Positions 1-10,500 of a stretch of 62,000 bases of DNA are shown piece by piece. The notes beneath the pieces are model-generated. The model was given only the letters and a program-made list of their open reading frames with translations, searched no databases and had not been told where the DNA came from. The DNA is from Mesostigma viride (lineage: Eukaryota; Streptophyta; Mesostigmatophyceae; Mesostigmatales; Mesostigmataceae), in NCBI GenBank assembly GCA_009746045.1, contig RPFO01000059.1, forward strand, positions 1,108,928-1,170,927. The letters are read 5' to 3'. The position numbers and the translations under genes were made by a program. Within the stretch, counting starts at the first letter, position 1. The number at the start of each line of letters is the position of its first letter.

Positions 1-150
1 GGCTGCAGCACACAAAAAATGGGCTACAACCTGGAAGGGCTGTGCACAGCACGAAAATGGGCTGCAGCCGCCTGGAAGAACCGCAGCACGAAATATGGTC
101 TACAGCCTGGTAAGGGCTGAAGCACAAGAACTGATGGGCTACCCTCCCGC
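1..150. repeat. Degenerate tandem repeat, units of roughly 45-50 bp
   Basis: About three diverged units share the pattern gggctacagcctggaaggg followed by an agcac-aagaa stretch. No coding frame or known element is recognised. The copies are too diverged to define an exact period by eye. Confidence 0.5.
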
Positions 151-760
151 GGCGTGACCCAGCCGGAATAAAGAGAAAGATCGTTAACTCAATTCTTTTC
201 ATTCATTCCGGAGGTGACAATGGCCGGTGAACCTTCCGGAGCCACCTCCCCCCAAGAGGAAGGGGCGTTTTGCCGAGTAGTGTAGTTAGGATTTTCTAGA
301 CTAGAAAGCTTATAGTTAGGTTAGTTCGATTACGCGGCTTCGTCCACGTACCTCCACCCATCCAGCAAGGAATATGTGCTACATGATCTCCCAACGGAGT
401 CATGTTTTAATTTAATTTAATTTAATTTATAATATCCCGGAGAAGCCTGGGCATATGGCTTTTAATACATTCTGGGCTACTTCCTGCAAGGGTGGGGATG
501 TAGATGACACTTGCTCTAGATGCACCAAGGCTGGGCACCTGCACCACCATGATGTCTCAGAGCTCATTTTTAAGGCCTGTCATGGCCGGGTGGAAGATCA
601 TCGTGGCTATACAAAGGCTAGGGCATGGCTTCGATCATCACGGAGGCGGTCCAGCGCCTGCGTTACGCCGCCGCCACAGGCTCAGACGAGATTCCGGCCG
701 CGGTCGTCAAACTCGCAGCCGATCGGAACTAGTTTGAGGACACTGGTGTCATGCTGCTCT
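151..760. other. Non-coding, LINE-associated repeat sequence
   Basis: No gene is recognised. The stretch 430-640 resembles 2,390-2,640: both have a 'ttgctct.gatgcac' block followed by cacctgcacc. A block near 600-640 (ggctatacaaaggctagggcatggcttc-like) recurs near 33,910-33,940, which borders another LINE relic. I read it as flanking or untranslated sequence of old LINE copies. A short TTTAA microsatellite lies at about 407-428. Confidence 0.4.
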
Positions 761-2343
761 TCCGGGATATCTTCAACCGTATTCTGCTGTCGTCGCAACG
801 TACCGCCCCAAGCGGCCTGGCAACACAGTTTTCGCACGATGCTGTACAAGAACAAGGGGTCGCCAGCCGACCCCGGTAACTACAGAGGGGTGTGCATCCA
901 AAGTGCCCCCCTCAAGCTTCTCATGCGGCTCATCCTGAACCGCCTGCGCACGGCCCTAGACCGCCACCTCAGCGAGACTCAGCACGGCTTCCGTCCAGGC
1001 CGCAACACAGTACAGGCGCTCTTCGCTACTCAGCCGCCTTGTGGAAGAACTGCATCGCCTTCAGCCTGGTGAGTCCCCTCTCCACCTTGTGCTGGTTGAC
1101 TTCATCAAAGCCTTTGATTCGGTTTTCTGGCCTGCGCTGTGGGACATCGATCCTCGCTCTGCTCCGGATCCCCCGCCCCTTTATTGCTGTCATCCGCAAC
1201 CTGTATGAAGGGTCCACCACTTCGGTGCGCACTTCCTACGGGACCACGCCACCATGCCCTTTACAGAAGGGGGTGTGGCAGGGCTGCGTGCTGTCGCCCT
1301 ACCTGTTCATTATTGTGGTCGAATACGTAATGATTCAGGCACGCAAGCGGTTTGCCCGCATATTCGTGGGTAGGGAACCAGGGGTGCATGCAGGTCGACA
1401 ACCGTTTCTGGCATGGCGGGGCGGAAACGGAGATTCGGCTGGCGGACATCATCTATGCAGACGACACCACCCTCTTTGAGGGCACTGAGCACGTGCAGAC
1501 GTGGCTTCACTGCCTGGCAATCGAGGCCCGTGCGGTGGGGCTTGAGGTCAGCAAGAAGACAGAGGCTCCAGATGGCGATTGGGCTCACTCAGCCACCGCC
1601 CGACCTCTTTCTCCTTGATGGCTCTCGAGTCCTGTACCGGACCGCGTCAAGTTGCTGGGCAGCCCGGCTACTCCCCTGCGGCTGCGAGGCCGACGTAGAC
1701 CACCGTATCTCCCTCGCCTGGCACGCTTTACGCCAATACCGGGCCCTGTGGCGCCAGCCCTTGGGCAAGATTGAGAAACAAGACCTGTTTAAAGTCCTGG
1801 TCCTCCCTGTTCTTACGTACGGGGCCGAGACGTGGACCCTCACCTTGCCAGAAAGCTGGACGGCGCGGTCATGCACCAACATGCTGCGTTCCATTTTTCG
1901 TGTAGGATACGCTGCTCATGTTCGCAATGAGGACCTGTACCTCGGCATGCCATATATCATGTGCAAGCACCATTAAGCAGCGGCGCCGGCCTGCAGCTAG
2001 TGGGGCACTTAGCTCGCACCAACCAGGTAGACACATCACGTGCCCCCCCCGCGGGACTGCGCCCAGCTCAGCCTGGCCGGCACCTCCTTACGTGGGCCGG
2101 GCCCTGCAATGCTAGATGCCGCAAGGCACGCACCTTCAAAGTTCACAGCTAGTAGAGGACATGGGGGGCCTAGGCCTCTCCGTGATTTGGAACAAGATGA
2201 TGGACAACCTTGGCCAAGTGGGCCGGCAGGTCATAGAGGACAACGAACCCCCTCCTGTGGGGAAGCGCCCGCGTTTGCAAACACGCGGGAAGCATGCACG
2301 CTGGACAGGACCCCTAGGTAGAGAGCTTAGAATAATTAATTAA
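760..2343 (+). pseudogene. Broken non-LTR (LINE) reverse transcriptase fragment
   Basis: Several frames on the + strand carry reverse-transcriptase blocks in the right order. They are: PGNYRGVCIQ then HGFRPGRNT (about 870-1,010), LVDFIKAFDSV (about 1,090-1,125), QKGVWQGCVLSPYLF (about 1,265-1,310), the catalytic IIYADDTTLFEG (about 1,450-1,485), and VLVLPVLTYGAETW (about 1,795-1,840) of the thumb region. The frame changes several times and stops interrupt it, so no full protein is made. No endonuclease domain is visible upstream. It ends in a TTAA microsatellite. The YADD motif and the QG[CV] block identify the family, and the broken frame is seen directly. It is a different LINE lineage from the intact element at 13.6-20.6 kb, judged by the motif sequences. 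Confidence 0.85.
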
Positions 2344-2355
2344 TTAATTAATTAA
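2334..2355. repeat. (TTAA)n microsatellite
   Basis: Uninterrupted aatt/ttaa repeat at the 3' end of the LINE relic. Similar tracts lie at 4,446-4,503 and about 38,200-38,222, each next to LINE ORF1-type sequence. They may be the simple-repeat tails used by these LINEs instead of poly(A); this is an inference. Confidence 0.8.
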
Positions 2356-2449
2356 AATCATAGCTCCGTGGGGAGCATATGTAACACATAGCCCTGAGAA
2401 AGGGGCATCTATGGGTTTGTAATACAATCAGGGCGACAACCTGCAGGTG

Positions 2450-4320
2450 TAGGATGTACAACTATCACCTGCTCTGGGTGCACTAGGTGCACCTGCACCT
2501 CCATGGTGGTTCATGCCTCCTAAACAAGCACAGGCACCCAGGGGGGGCTTGAGGAGAGGGCCTAGAAGGCCTGCATGACATATGGGGTGGAAGGTATGTG
2601 GCTAGGCTATAGCTGGGGTACACATGGCCTCTCAGCAGAGAGTAACTCCCTGCATGGGCAAAGCATGACTCGAAATTGCTACGGCTATTGCAAGGGCGGG
2701 TGTGGGCCCGTCACGTAGGCATACATGGCCACGTCACTAAGCTTTCTAGGCTACACTACTGCTATATATTCCCTAGGCTGGGGTGGCTGGGGTGGCTGGG
2801 GCGGCAGGGGTCGCCTGCCAGGGCTTGTGGGCGACGTAGATGTCCGCCCCCTTCCAGTAGACCGGCTTCTGCCCCGCCTTCTGCCGAAGCTGGAGGTAGG
2901 TCGGCCATAGCTCCCGTCGCCGTTGTTGCTGCGTCAGGGTCAAGTCGTCGTCCAGCGTGTAGGCGGTCCCCCCAAGCCGCTTGCGACACTTGAGGAACTC
3001 CATCTTATCCGCCATGGTGTCAAAGGTGAGGAGCAAGGGGGACGGGAGGGGCCGGCCTTACCCCGCGAGCGGGGAAGGCGGGTCACCCCCCGCGGCTTGC
3101 CCTTACCAGTGATAGCCATGGGGACAAGGATTTTGTTCTCAAACGCCAGGGCAAGGGTCTCGGAGGTCTCGTCCTGCAGCGGGTCGAAGTGCTTGACTAT
3201 GACGTTAAGGCTGCGCTTGGCAAGCTCGGCCTCCTCGCGGAGGTCCAGCGTCTGCTGCTTAAGCTGGGCGGCGACGGCGGAGGTGGTGGAGGTGGCGTGC
3301 TGCTTAAGCATGTCCGCCCACTCGGGTCGGGATGCCGGGAGGAGCATCGCCGGCAGGGCCAGCAGGGGCTGGCCGAGCGGCGATGTCCTTCACCGCCTGG
3401 GCAGTGATGCCGGTGGTGTTCTCACAAGCATTCGATGGCTATGGCATTGTCCTGCAGGCGCTTGTCGATGGCGAGGAGCTGGGCGGTGAGGGCGTCGGTT
3501 GTGGTGGAGGTGGAGGCGAGGAGCTTGGAGGTGGCGGTGGTGGTGGAGGAGAGGAGGGGAAGCTCGGCAGCCAGCGTGCCGCCCATGGCCGCCACATCTG
3601 CGGCCAGGGGTGTCACGTGCTGTTCGATGGCCTTGTGGATGATGGAGCGAATTTCGGAGGTGGAGGGCCGGGGGGGCCCAGATCTCGGCGACAGAGCGCC
3701 CGAGGAGGCAGCAGAGGGCGAGGAGCTGAAGGCGGGGGCGGGAGTAGCGGGACGCGTGATCCGGGTGATAAAAATCACCGCGGGTAGGCGGAATGATGCG
3801 ACCTTGGACGTAAAAGTGCTTGCACAGGGCAAGAAGCGAGGTGCGCGTCCCGAAGAACACGGCTTTCATAAACTGGATGGGAGCTGCTTGGCCTTGTGTC
3901 CACCAGGCAGCTGATTTGGCGTCAAAGTCGATTTCTTTCCAGCCCGGCTCGTCAGGGGGCGGATCCTCAGGGCGACTGAGTTTAGGCTCAGGCGATGCAG
4001 AGGGCGAGGCAAGTCCGTGAGGGGGCTGGGCAACCACCAGTGCACGACTAGTGTCACCGTTGCCTTCCGGGCTTGAGGGCGAATCTGCTGCCGAAGCTGC
4101 AGACGGACTTTCATTGCCGAGCGCAGCCGCCAGGCTGCGTTGCGGCAAGGGGCGTTTGCTCGTCATATATTGCGTTATAGCTTCTGAAAATTATATCAGC
4201 ATGTGTGTCTAGGAAAGACGAAGCGATTGTGACATTCACAGCTGAATTCGGGCTCAAACGTGAAAGTTATGAGCGCCGGCAGCCATGGCTACCTCGTGGC
4301 TCGTGGCTCGTGTCTTGGCT
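2450..4320 (-). pseudogene. L1-type LINE ORF1 relic (coiled coil, RRM, CTD), frameshifted
   Basis: Read on the - strand from an ATG at 4,166. A Ser/Pro-rich N-terminus (MTSKRPLPQRS...) is followed, in a second frame, by a region rich in Ala and Thr that resembles a coiled coil (about 3,830-3,425). A third frame has an RRM-like segment (LNVIVKHFDPLQ, about 3,220-3,110). The last frame has the L1 ORF1p C-terminal-type domain: LLTFDTMADKMEFL, then YTLDDDLTLTQQQRRRELWP and VYWKGADIYV (about 3,036-2,820). The order matches RNA-binding ORF1p of L1-like elements. Frameshifts between the segments make it a relic. Homologous copies lie at 33,720-35,300 (-) and 36,160-37,788 (+), and a 5' fragment at about 41,600-42,085. 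The stretch 4,167-4,310 is 5' untranslated sequence shared with 41,908-42,083. Confidence 0.75.
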
Positions 4321-4445
4321 ATAGAATAATAGAGTTGGCTTGATGTTGTAGATAGATTAGACCGGTAGGATTGTGTGTCCCCATCCATCCGGCCATTCAT
4401 CGGGGTTAATGCTCCGTGACTTCGGCCCCAACGGGAGCACGAGTC

Positions 4446-4503
4446 TAATTAATTAATTAATTAATTAATTAATTAATTAATTAATTAATTAATTAATTAA
4501 TTA
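4446..4503. repeat. (TTAA)n microsatellite
   Basis: About 14 uninterrupted taat/aatt units. Confidence 0.9.
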
Positions 4504-4504
4504 A

Positions 4505-5353
4505 TGGCTTCTCTTCCGAGAGTGACTCTCTGCTTAGGCAGAGCTGGGCTAAATTCTGGGCCCACTTGGCCTTGTCCATCATCTTTTTCCAAATCACGGA
4601 TCGAGAGGCCTAGGCCCCCCATGTCCTCTACGAGCTGCTCTTTGAAGGTGCGGGCCTTGCGGCTATATACTCCGTGGCATGCCCATGCGTGCATGACACG
4701 TACGCAAGTACTAAACAAGTACTAAGCAAGTACAAGGCCATCCGAACCGGCTGTACAAATAGTCCTAAATAGTCGAACAATACGACTACGCTTATTTGAA
4801 ATTGTTGCGCCCATGACTGCGCGAACTAATTATCAGGCCTCGGACGCAACACACGGATGGTGTCCCAGCAGCGCTAGGCCAGGGGCACGCCATGTGAGGA
4901 CAAAATAGCGTGCAACATACAGGCATGAAAAGCACTAAATAACTCTCCGTTATAGTGCTTCGTGACTCCCCAACGGGAGCGTGTGTTTAGTTAATTAATT
5001 AAATTTTATTACATGCAAATGATGCTGGGCTCAAGCGATTTGCCCCTACATTGCATTGTCCTCCCTGGCCCTCCCCCCCACCTTATCCACAACATAAAAT
5101 GCACAATATCAAATATGTTGTATACATCCATGAGACAACCAGCGCAGGCCAGAAAGCTGGAGTATCTGGACCATGGTAGCTCAAGCCATATATACGAAAG
5201 AAACACGCCTCAATCCATGCATGACCACGATTGATCCAAACGTTTCAAGAACGAAAGAGTTCATTTCGTTCTTCATCCAGTTGATACAAAGTCAGCTTAG
5301 TTCCCAGGAACGGAAGCCTGCGACATACATTCCTACCCAGGAGATACCCGAGC
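4505..5353. other. Intergenic repeat-derived sequence downstream of the WSD gene
   Basis: No gene is recognised. The part 4,510-4,660 resembles, on the - strand, the sequence at 2,140-2,220 (a GGLGLS-type block). A block at about 5,135-5,190 (gagacaaccagcgcaggcc and following) recurs at about 42,760-42,810. The 3' untranslated region of the WSD gene should lie at the right end of this stretch. Confidence 0.4.
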
Positions 5354-7542
5354 CTACGCCGGCGCGAGCGCATGCAGGTTGTCGAGCTCCTTTGCAAACA
5401 GCTGGCAGAAGAGCTGCGGGTTCTTGACAACGTCCGGGTCGACCACGAACGACAGCCGCAGCTGGTCACCGTACGAGACGATGCTCAGCTGCGGGAGCAC
5501 ATTACCCAGGAGGCAGAACATATCGACCACCTGCTGGCCGCCCACATAGAGGGGCTCGGCGGGCCCCGGCACATTGGTGAACACGAGCGTGTGCGCGTGG
5601 AACAGGTCTTGGATGATTTGGGAGGAGATGGAGCGAGGGAGCACCGCCGACGCAAACTTGTTCAGCCACTGCGCGCAAGGCGAGACCGACAGGGACCAAC
5701 GCCGAGACGGCGAGGCATTAGAAACAGCCACAGGTGGTAGCCCAAGGCGAGAGATGGTTACATGACATGACTTCACTGGCACGATGGCATTCCACACGCA
5801 ACATGTGAGGTTGCCACCATCCAAACAAGTAAATAATAGATTATATGATGGTGTTCCTATCAGGGGATGAGATGTACGTTGTAAGGCTGACATTCTTGTT
5901 AGCAAGAAGCGACACGGTTACAAGTGCCAAAGGAATCAAAGCTGTGCAATCAAAGCTGTGCAACCACCACCACTGCTAGGAGGTAGGTCCATGCCGCGGA
6001 GGAACTGTACTCAACATGCATGACCTTCACACAAATACTAGGATGTCCAGGAGCCGGACTTGAAATTTCATGACGGTGAAGTGCATCGCCAAGGAAGGGA
6101 GATATCTACGCAGCCGCTTGTATGGGCCGTGCCACACACCAGATTACAGGATACCAAAAAGCATACTGCCACATCACACTTACAAACCGACAGTGCTGGA
6201 CGCTGCACACTCCTGCGGCATATGCAAAAAAAAATGCACATTCTTGGGACGCACACCATGCTGCGACTACAGGCAGGTATGTACCATGGTGCCGCAAGAG
6301 ATTGACATATATTATATTATATCATATTGGTGGCCCACAGTACCTAACAGCACAGTCCACTAATTGGGGCAATCATGCAATCAGCGCATCAATAGTCGCG
6401 TTTCCCCAGTTAGCCGCTGTTCCCCAACCTGGAAAAAAACACATTAATCATGGTTCATCATGACAGCAAGGTGGCAATCCACATTAACGACAACACGTGG
6501 CCACCCCACACGGCTAATCCAGCATGCAACCCAGAAGACTTCACCATCCAGGCATGCGCCCCAACACAAACGCATATCCAGCACGCCAGCAACAAGACCC
6601 CTGACATGCTACCGCAACCATGGCCCTCCCCCCCGCACACCCACCAGCTGGAAGAGGGCTTCCGGCGACTCCTTGAGCTCCGTGCACTGACGCACGGCAG
6701 CGCGCAGACGGTCCAGGGGGGACACCTCGCGTGTGGGCAGCTCCAGCGAGAGGAAGCACCAGCGGTTGCTCAGCGGTTTCGACCGCACCGGAAACGCATA
6801 GGGCAAGAATGCACGCACCTGCGACGACAAGCCGCCAAGCATTGTCACCGTCAAGAACCGACCAGCAAGTAGCAGTGGTTCGTCACCAATTGTCCAGATG
6901 GGGAAGCATCAGTGTCCGAACGTGCGGCGGTCCCCAGCAACAAACAAGGTTGTTCAGACTGTGTCCAGACAAAACCCGCTGAGGTGTACACGTGTGTGCC
7001 TGCGATGCAACCTTTGATGTTGCGGTGTCGGAGCAAAGGCACCCAACCTTCGATGTTGCGGTGTCGGAGCAAAGGCACCCAACCTTTGATGTTGCGGGGC
7101 AAGGCACCAGCACAAGAGGCGCGACAGCGGGCGGATAGCGGAGCATCCCCTCGCCGCAGCACCACCGAAGAAAACCAAGGCCTCCAGCTGGTAACGCCGT
7201 TGCCTCCCGTTACATCTTCAGCAATCACTAGTGCGCACGTGTACTAGTACACATTTCTCTGGACCTAAACAGCAGGCAGGATTCACGCCCCCAGCAAGGG
7301 GCATGCGGGAGCTGATGCGGGTCCACCAAGTGGAGGCCATGCCACAGAAAGCCAAATGGCTATTGAGAAATCACAAAATGTGCACTGAGTTCGCGTTGAG
7401 CCCTTTGAGAGACAGCAGCAGTGGTAGCGGCATGGCCACCCGCCCAGCAGCAGCGAAACATTGGAAGCAGCAGCATCAGTCGCGAAACACTGGAAGCAGC
7501 AGCAGCAGCCGCGAAACATCGGAAGCAGCAGCAGCAGCAGCA

Positions 7543-7578
<36 letters not shown>

Positions 7579-10500
7579 ACAGCAACTACACCAGCATCTG
7601 CCGCCACCCCAGTGCTTTCAGTGATGCCTGTGCCTTCAGTGATGCCTGTACCTTCCCTTATGCCTGTACCTTCAGTGATGCTGTAGCATCGTCCGCCATG
7701 CCCGCCAGGACCTTGCTTGAGGCCGCCTTGGCTCCCTCCGCTGTGCCATCCATGGCGGTTGCGGCGCTGGACCCTGCCGTGCCCGTGGTCATGGCCTTGT
7801 GGTACTCTCGGATGGCGCCGCCCAGGCATGCCACCAGCACATCGTTCACCGTCGCGCCCAGCCGGTCCTTAACCTCCTTGGCCTTCGCCAGCGAGAGGGG
7901 TGGCGGGACGAGCAGGACGCGCCTGGGGGTGGTGGTGGGAACAGGTGGGGGGGGAGAGGGAGAGGAGGATATGGGAACAGGTGGGGGGGAGAGGGAGAGG
8001 AGGATATGGGAACAGGTGGGGGGGAGAGGGAGAGGAGGATATGGGAACAGGTGGGGGGGAGAGGGAGAGGAGGATATGGGAACAGGTGGGGGGGAGAGGG
8101 AGAGGAGGATACGGGAACAGGTGGGGGGGAGAGGGAGAGGAGGATATGGGAACAGGTGGGGGGGAGAGGGAGAGGAGGATATGGGAACAGGTGGGGGGGA
8201 GAGGGAGAGGAGGATATGGGAACAGGTGGGGGGAGAGGGAGAGGAGGATATGGGAACAGGTGGGGGGGAGAGGGAGAGGAGGATATGGGAACAGGTGGGG
8301 GGGAGAGGGAGAGGAGGATATGGGAACAGGTGGGGGGGAGAGGGAGAGGAGGATATGGGAACAGGTGGGGGGGAGAGGGAGAGGAGGATATGGGAACAGG
8401 TGGGGGGGAGAGGGAGAGGAGGATATGGGAACAGGTGGGGGGGAGAGGGAGAGGAGGATATGGGAACAGGTGGGGGGGAGAGGGAGAGGAGGATATGGGA
8501 ACAGGTGGGGGGGAGAGGGAGAGGAGGATATGGGAACAGGTGGGGGGGGAGAGGGAGAGGAGGATATGGGAACAGGTGGGGGGGGAGAGGGAGAGGAGGA
8601 TATGGGAACAGGTGGGGGGGGAGGAAAGGAGGGCCACCGAGGGGATAAAGAGGAGAGACCGCGTTGAAGTAGGCATCAAGCCATGAGCAAGACAAGAAAC
8701 ACGATCGCGACGGCACAAGTGGCACAGCGAACTCACGGGAGGGTGGTCACGCTGGCAGCAACCATGAAGTAAACTTATGCTGCAGGTAACAGGGGCAGCT
8801 CCCCAAGAAGGTGATGTAAAATAGCTTACCGCAGGCCTCTCGTGAAATAATAGCATACAGTTAACAACGTGCTGAGACGTGAAATCATCATGCACAAACA
8901 TGATATCATCATGGGGGGGTGCCCCTGCCCGCACACCCGTCCAAGCAATATCTAGGGTGTCAATGGCTTGAAATCCCGCCCATCCTTTGCGCCACCTATT
9001 GGCTTACAAGACCACCATTGTTAGCGGCAAAGGATGGTTCACGGCCCTCATTCATCCCACGTGGTAAAGGGCACGAAAGCATCCCCAAGGGTGCTCCGTG
9101 ACTCCCAGCCGGTGCATGTGAATCTAGTTTCGTTCAACAACCCTTGCGCCCCGGCTGTTACACAGCACTCCACTTGTACGCTCGAAACGTCACCATTTTC
9201 CCAATGCAATGCAATGCTAATCCCCATCATCCTCTTCCGAAACTGGCCCATCCAACTACATCCCTGCCAGCCACAGCTGTAACAACCATGGCGAGCAATG
9301 CCGGCTGGCCACCCCCCTTCACTGCACATGCCCCACCCTGCATCCCACACTCCCAAACCCTCCCCTCCCTCCCCCCCTACAACGTACTTGTTGGTGAAGA
9401 CGAACTTGCCACCCTTGCGCAGCGCAGACGGCGCATCTGGCGGCTGCGACGCCATGGTGAGCACCTTCACCGCCGCCTTGGCCGTGTTGCGCACCACCGC
9501 GAGCGCACGGGAGAGGGGGCTGGGGGGGTGGGCGCCAGCCTTAGCGCCCCCAGTGCGCGGCTTGCTGCGCTTGAACTCCTCAGCGACCACCGGCCGGCCG
9601 TTGGCCTTGGTGCAGATGCCCATCAGCAGCTGGCGTGCACAGGAAGAAGGGGGGAGCGCAGGGCAAGGGGAAAAGAAAGATGAGCAGAGGGTGAAGCACA
9701 AAGTAAGTGGGACAGGCACAGAAGAGAAGAGGAGCCGAGAAAGAGGAAAAAAGGTTAGAGCGAGAAAGCTCAGGAAGCAACTCAAGACGAAGAAGAAAAT
9801 CGAAACGTTTGTCCAGAAAAAAGGTGCACAAAGCGAGCATCGGATACGCAGCTGACGAACAGATGGTGGCGGGTTCATATAGGTAAAAATGGGCGCAGGG
9901 TCCCGGTGCATACCTGCTCGCAAGGGTCTGGCTATTGAGGGGGCTTTGGTTCCCACGTGACGCAGTCTACGTGATTGTTGATTAATAGAGGGAGCTGGGA
10001 GCCCTGGGGCTGCTTGAGTAGTGATGCGACCGTGGGGAGTACCGCAGAATCCACCGCTGTTGGTGGCCCACTGCTGCTTGGACACTCTCTAGCCAAGGCT
10101 CTAGGTTCACTCCCTAGTAGTGTAGAGTGCATGTCAACCCAGCGAATCCTGCCACGCAAGGAGCCCAGGGATCCCACACTGCCCTTGAATCCTCTCTTCT
10201 CCCCCCACCCCACTGCTGTCCCCCGCCTCGTCCCCTACTCCCGGTAAGAGGCCACGGCCACCCACCCTGCCCAACCACCTTGAAGAGCGCCACCCTAAAC
10301 CCTCAAACCTAAACCCGCCCACCTTGACGAGCGCCACCCAAAACCCTAAGCCCGCCCATCCTGACGAGCGCCACCTTCAACCCAAAACCGTTAACCCGCC
10401 CACATAGATGAGCTAGGCCCGTCCACCTTGATGAGCGCCACCGGAAACCCTAAACCATAAAAACCCTAAACCCTAAACCCTAAACCCAAAAGCCCAAACC

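Noticed and set aside
7461-8934. ORFs of 255-395 aa on both strands (GGYGNRWGGRGR, LFPYPPLPLPP types)
   Set aside because: They are translations of the 35-bp intronic minisatellite; real WSD exons flank it with matching splice phases.
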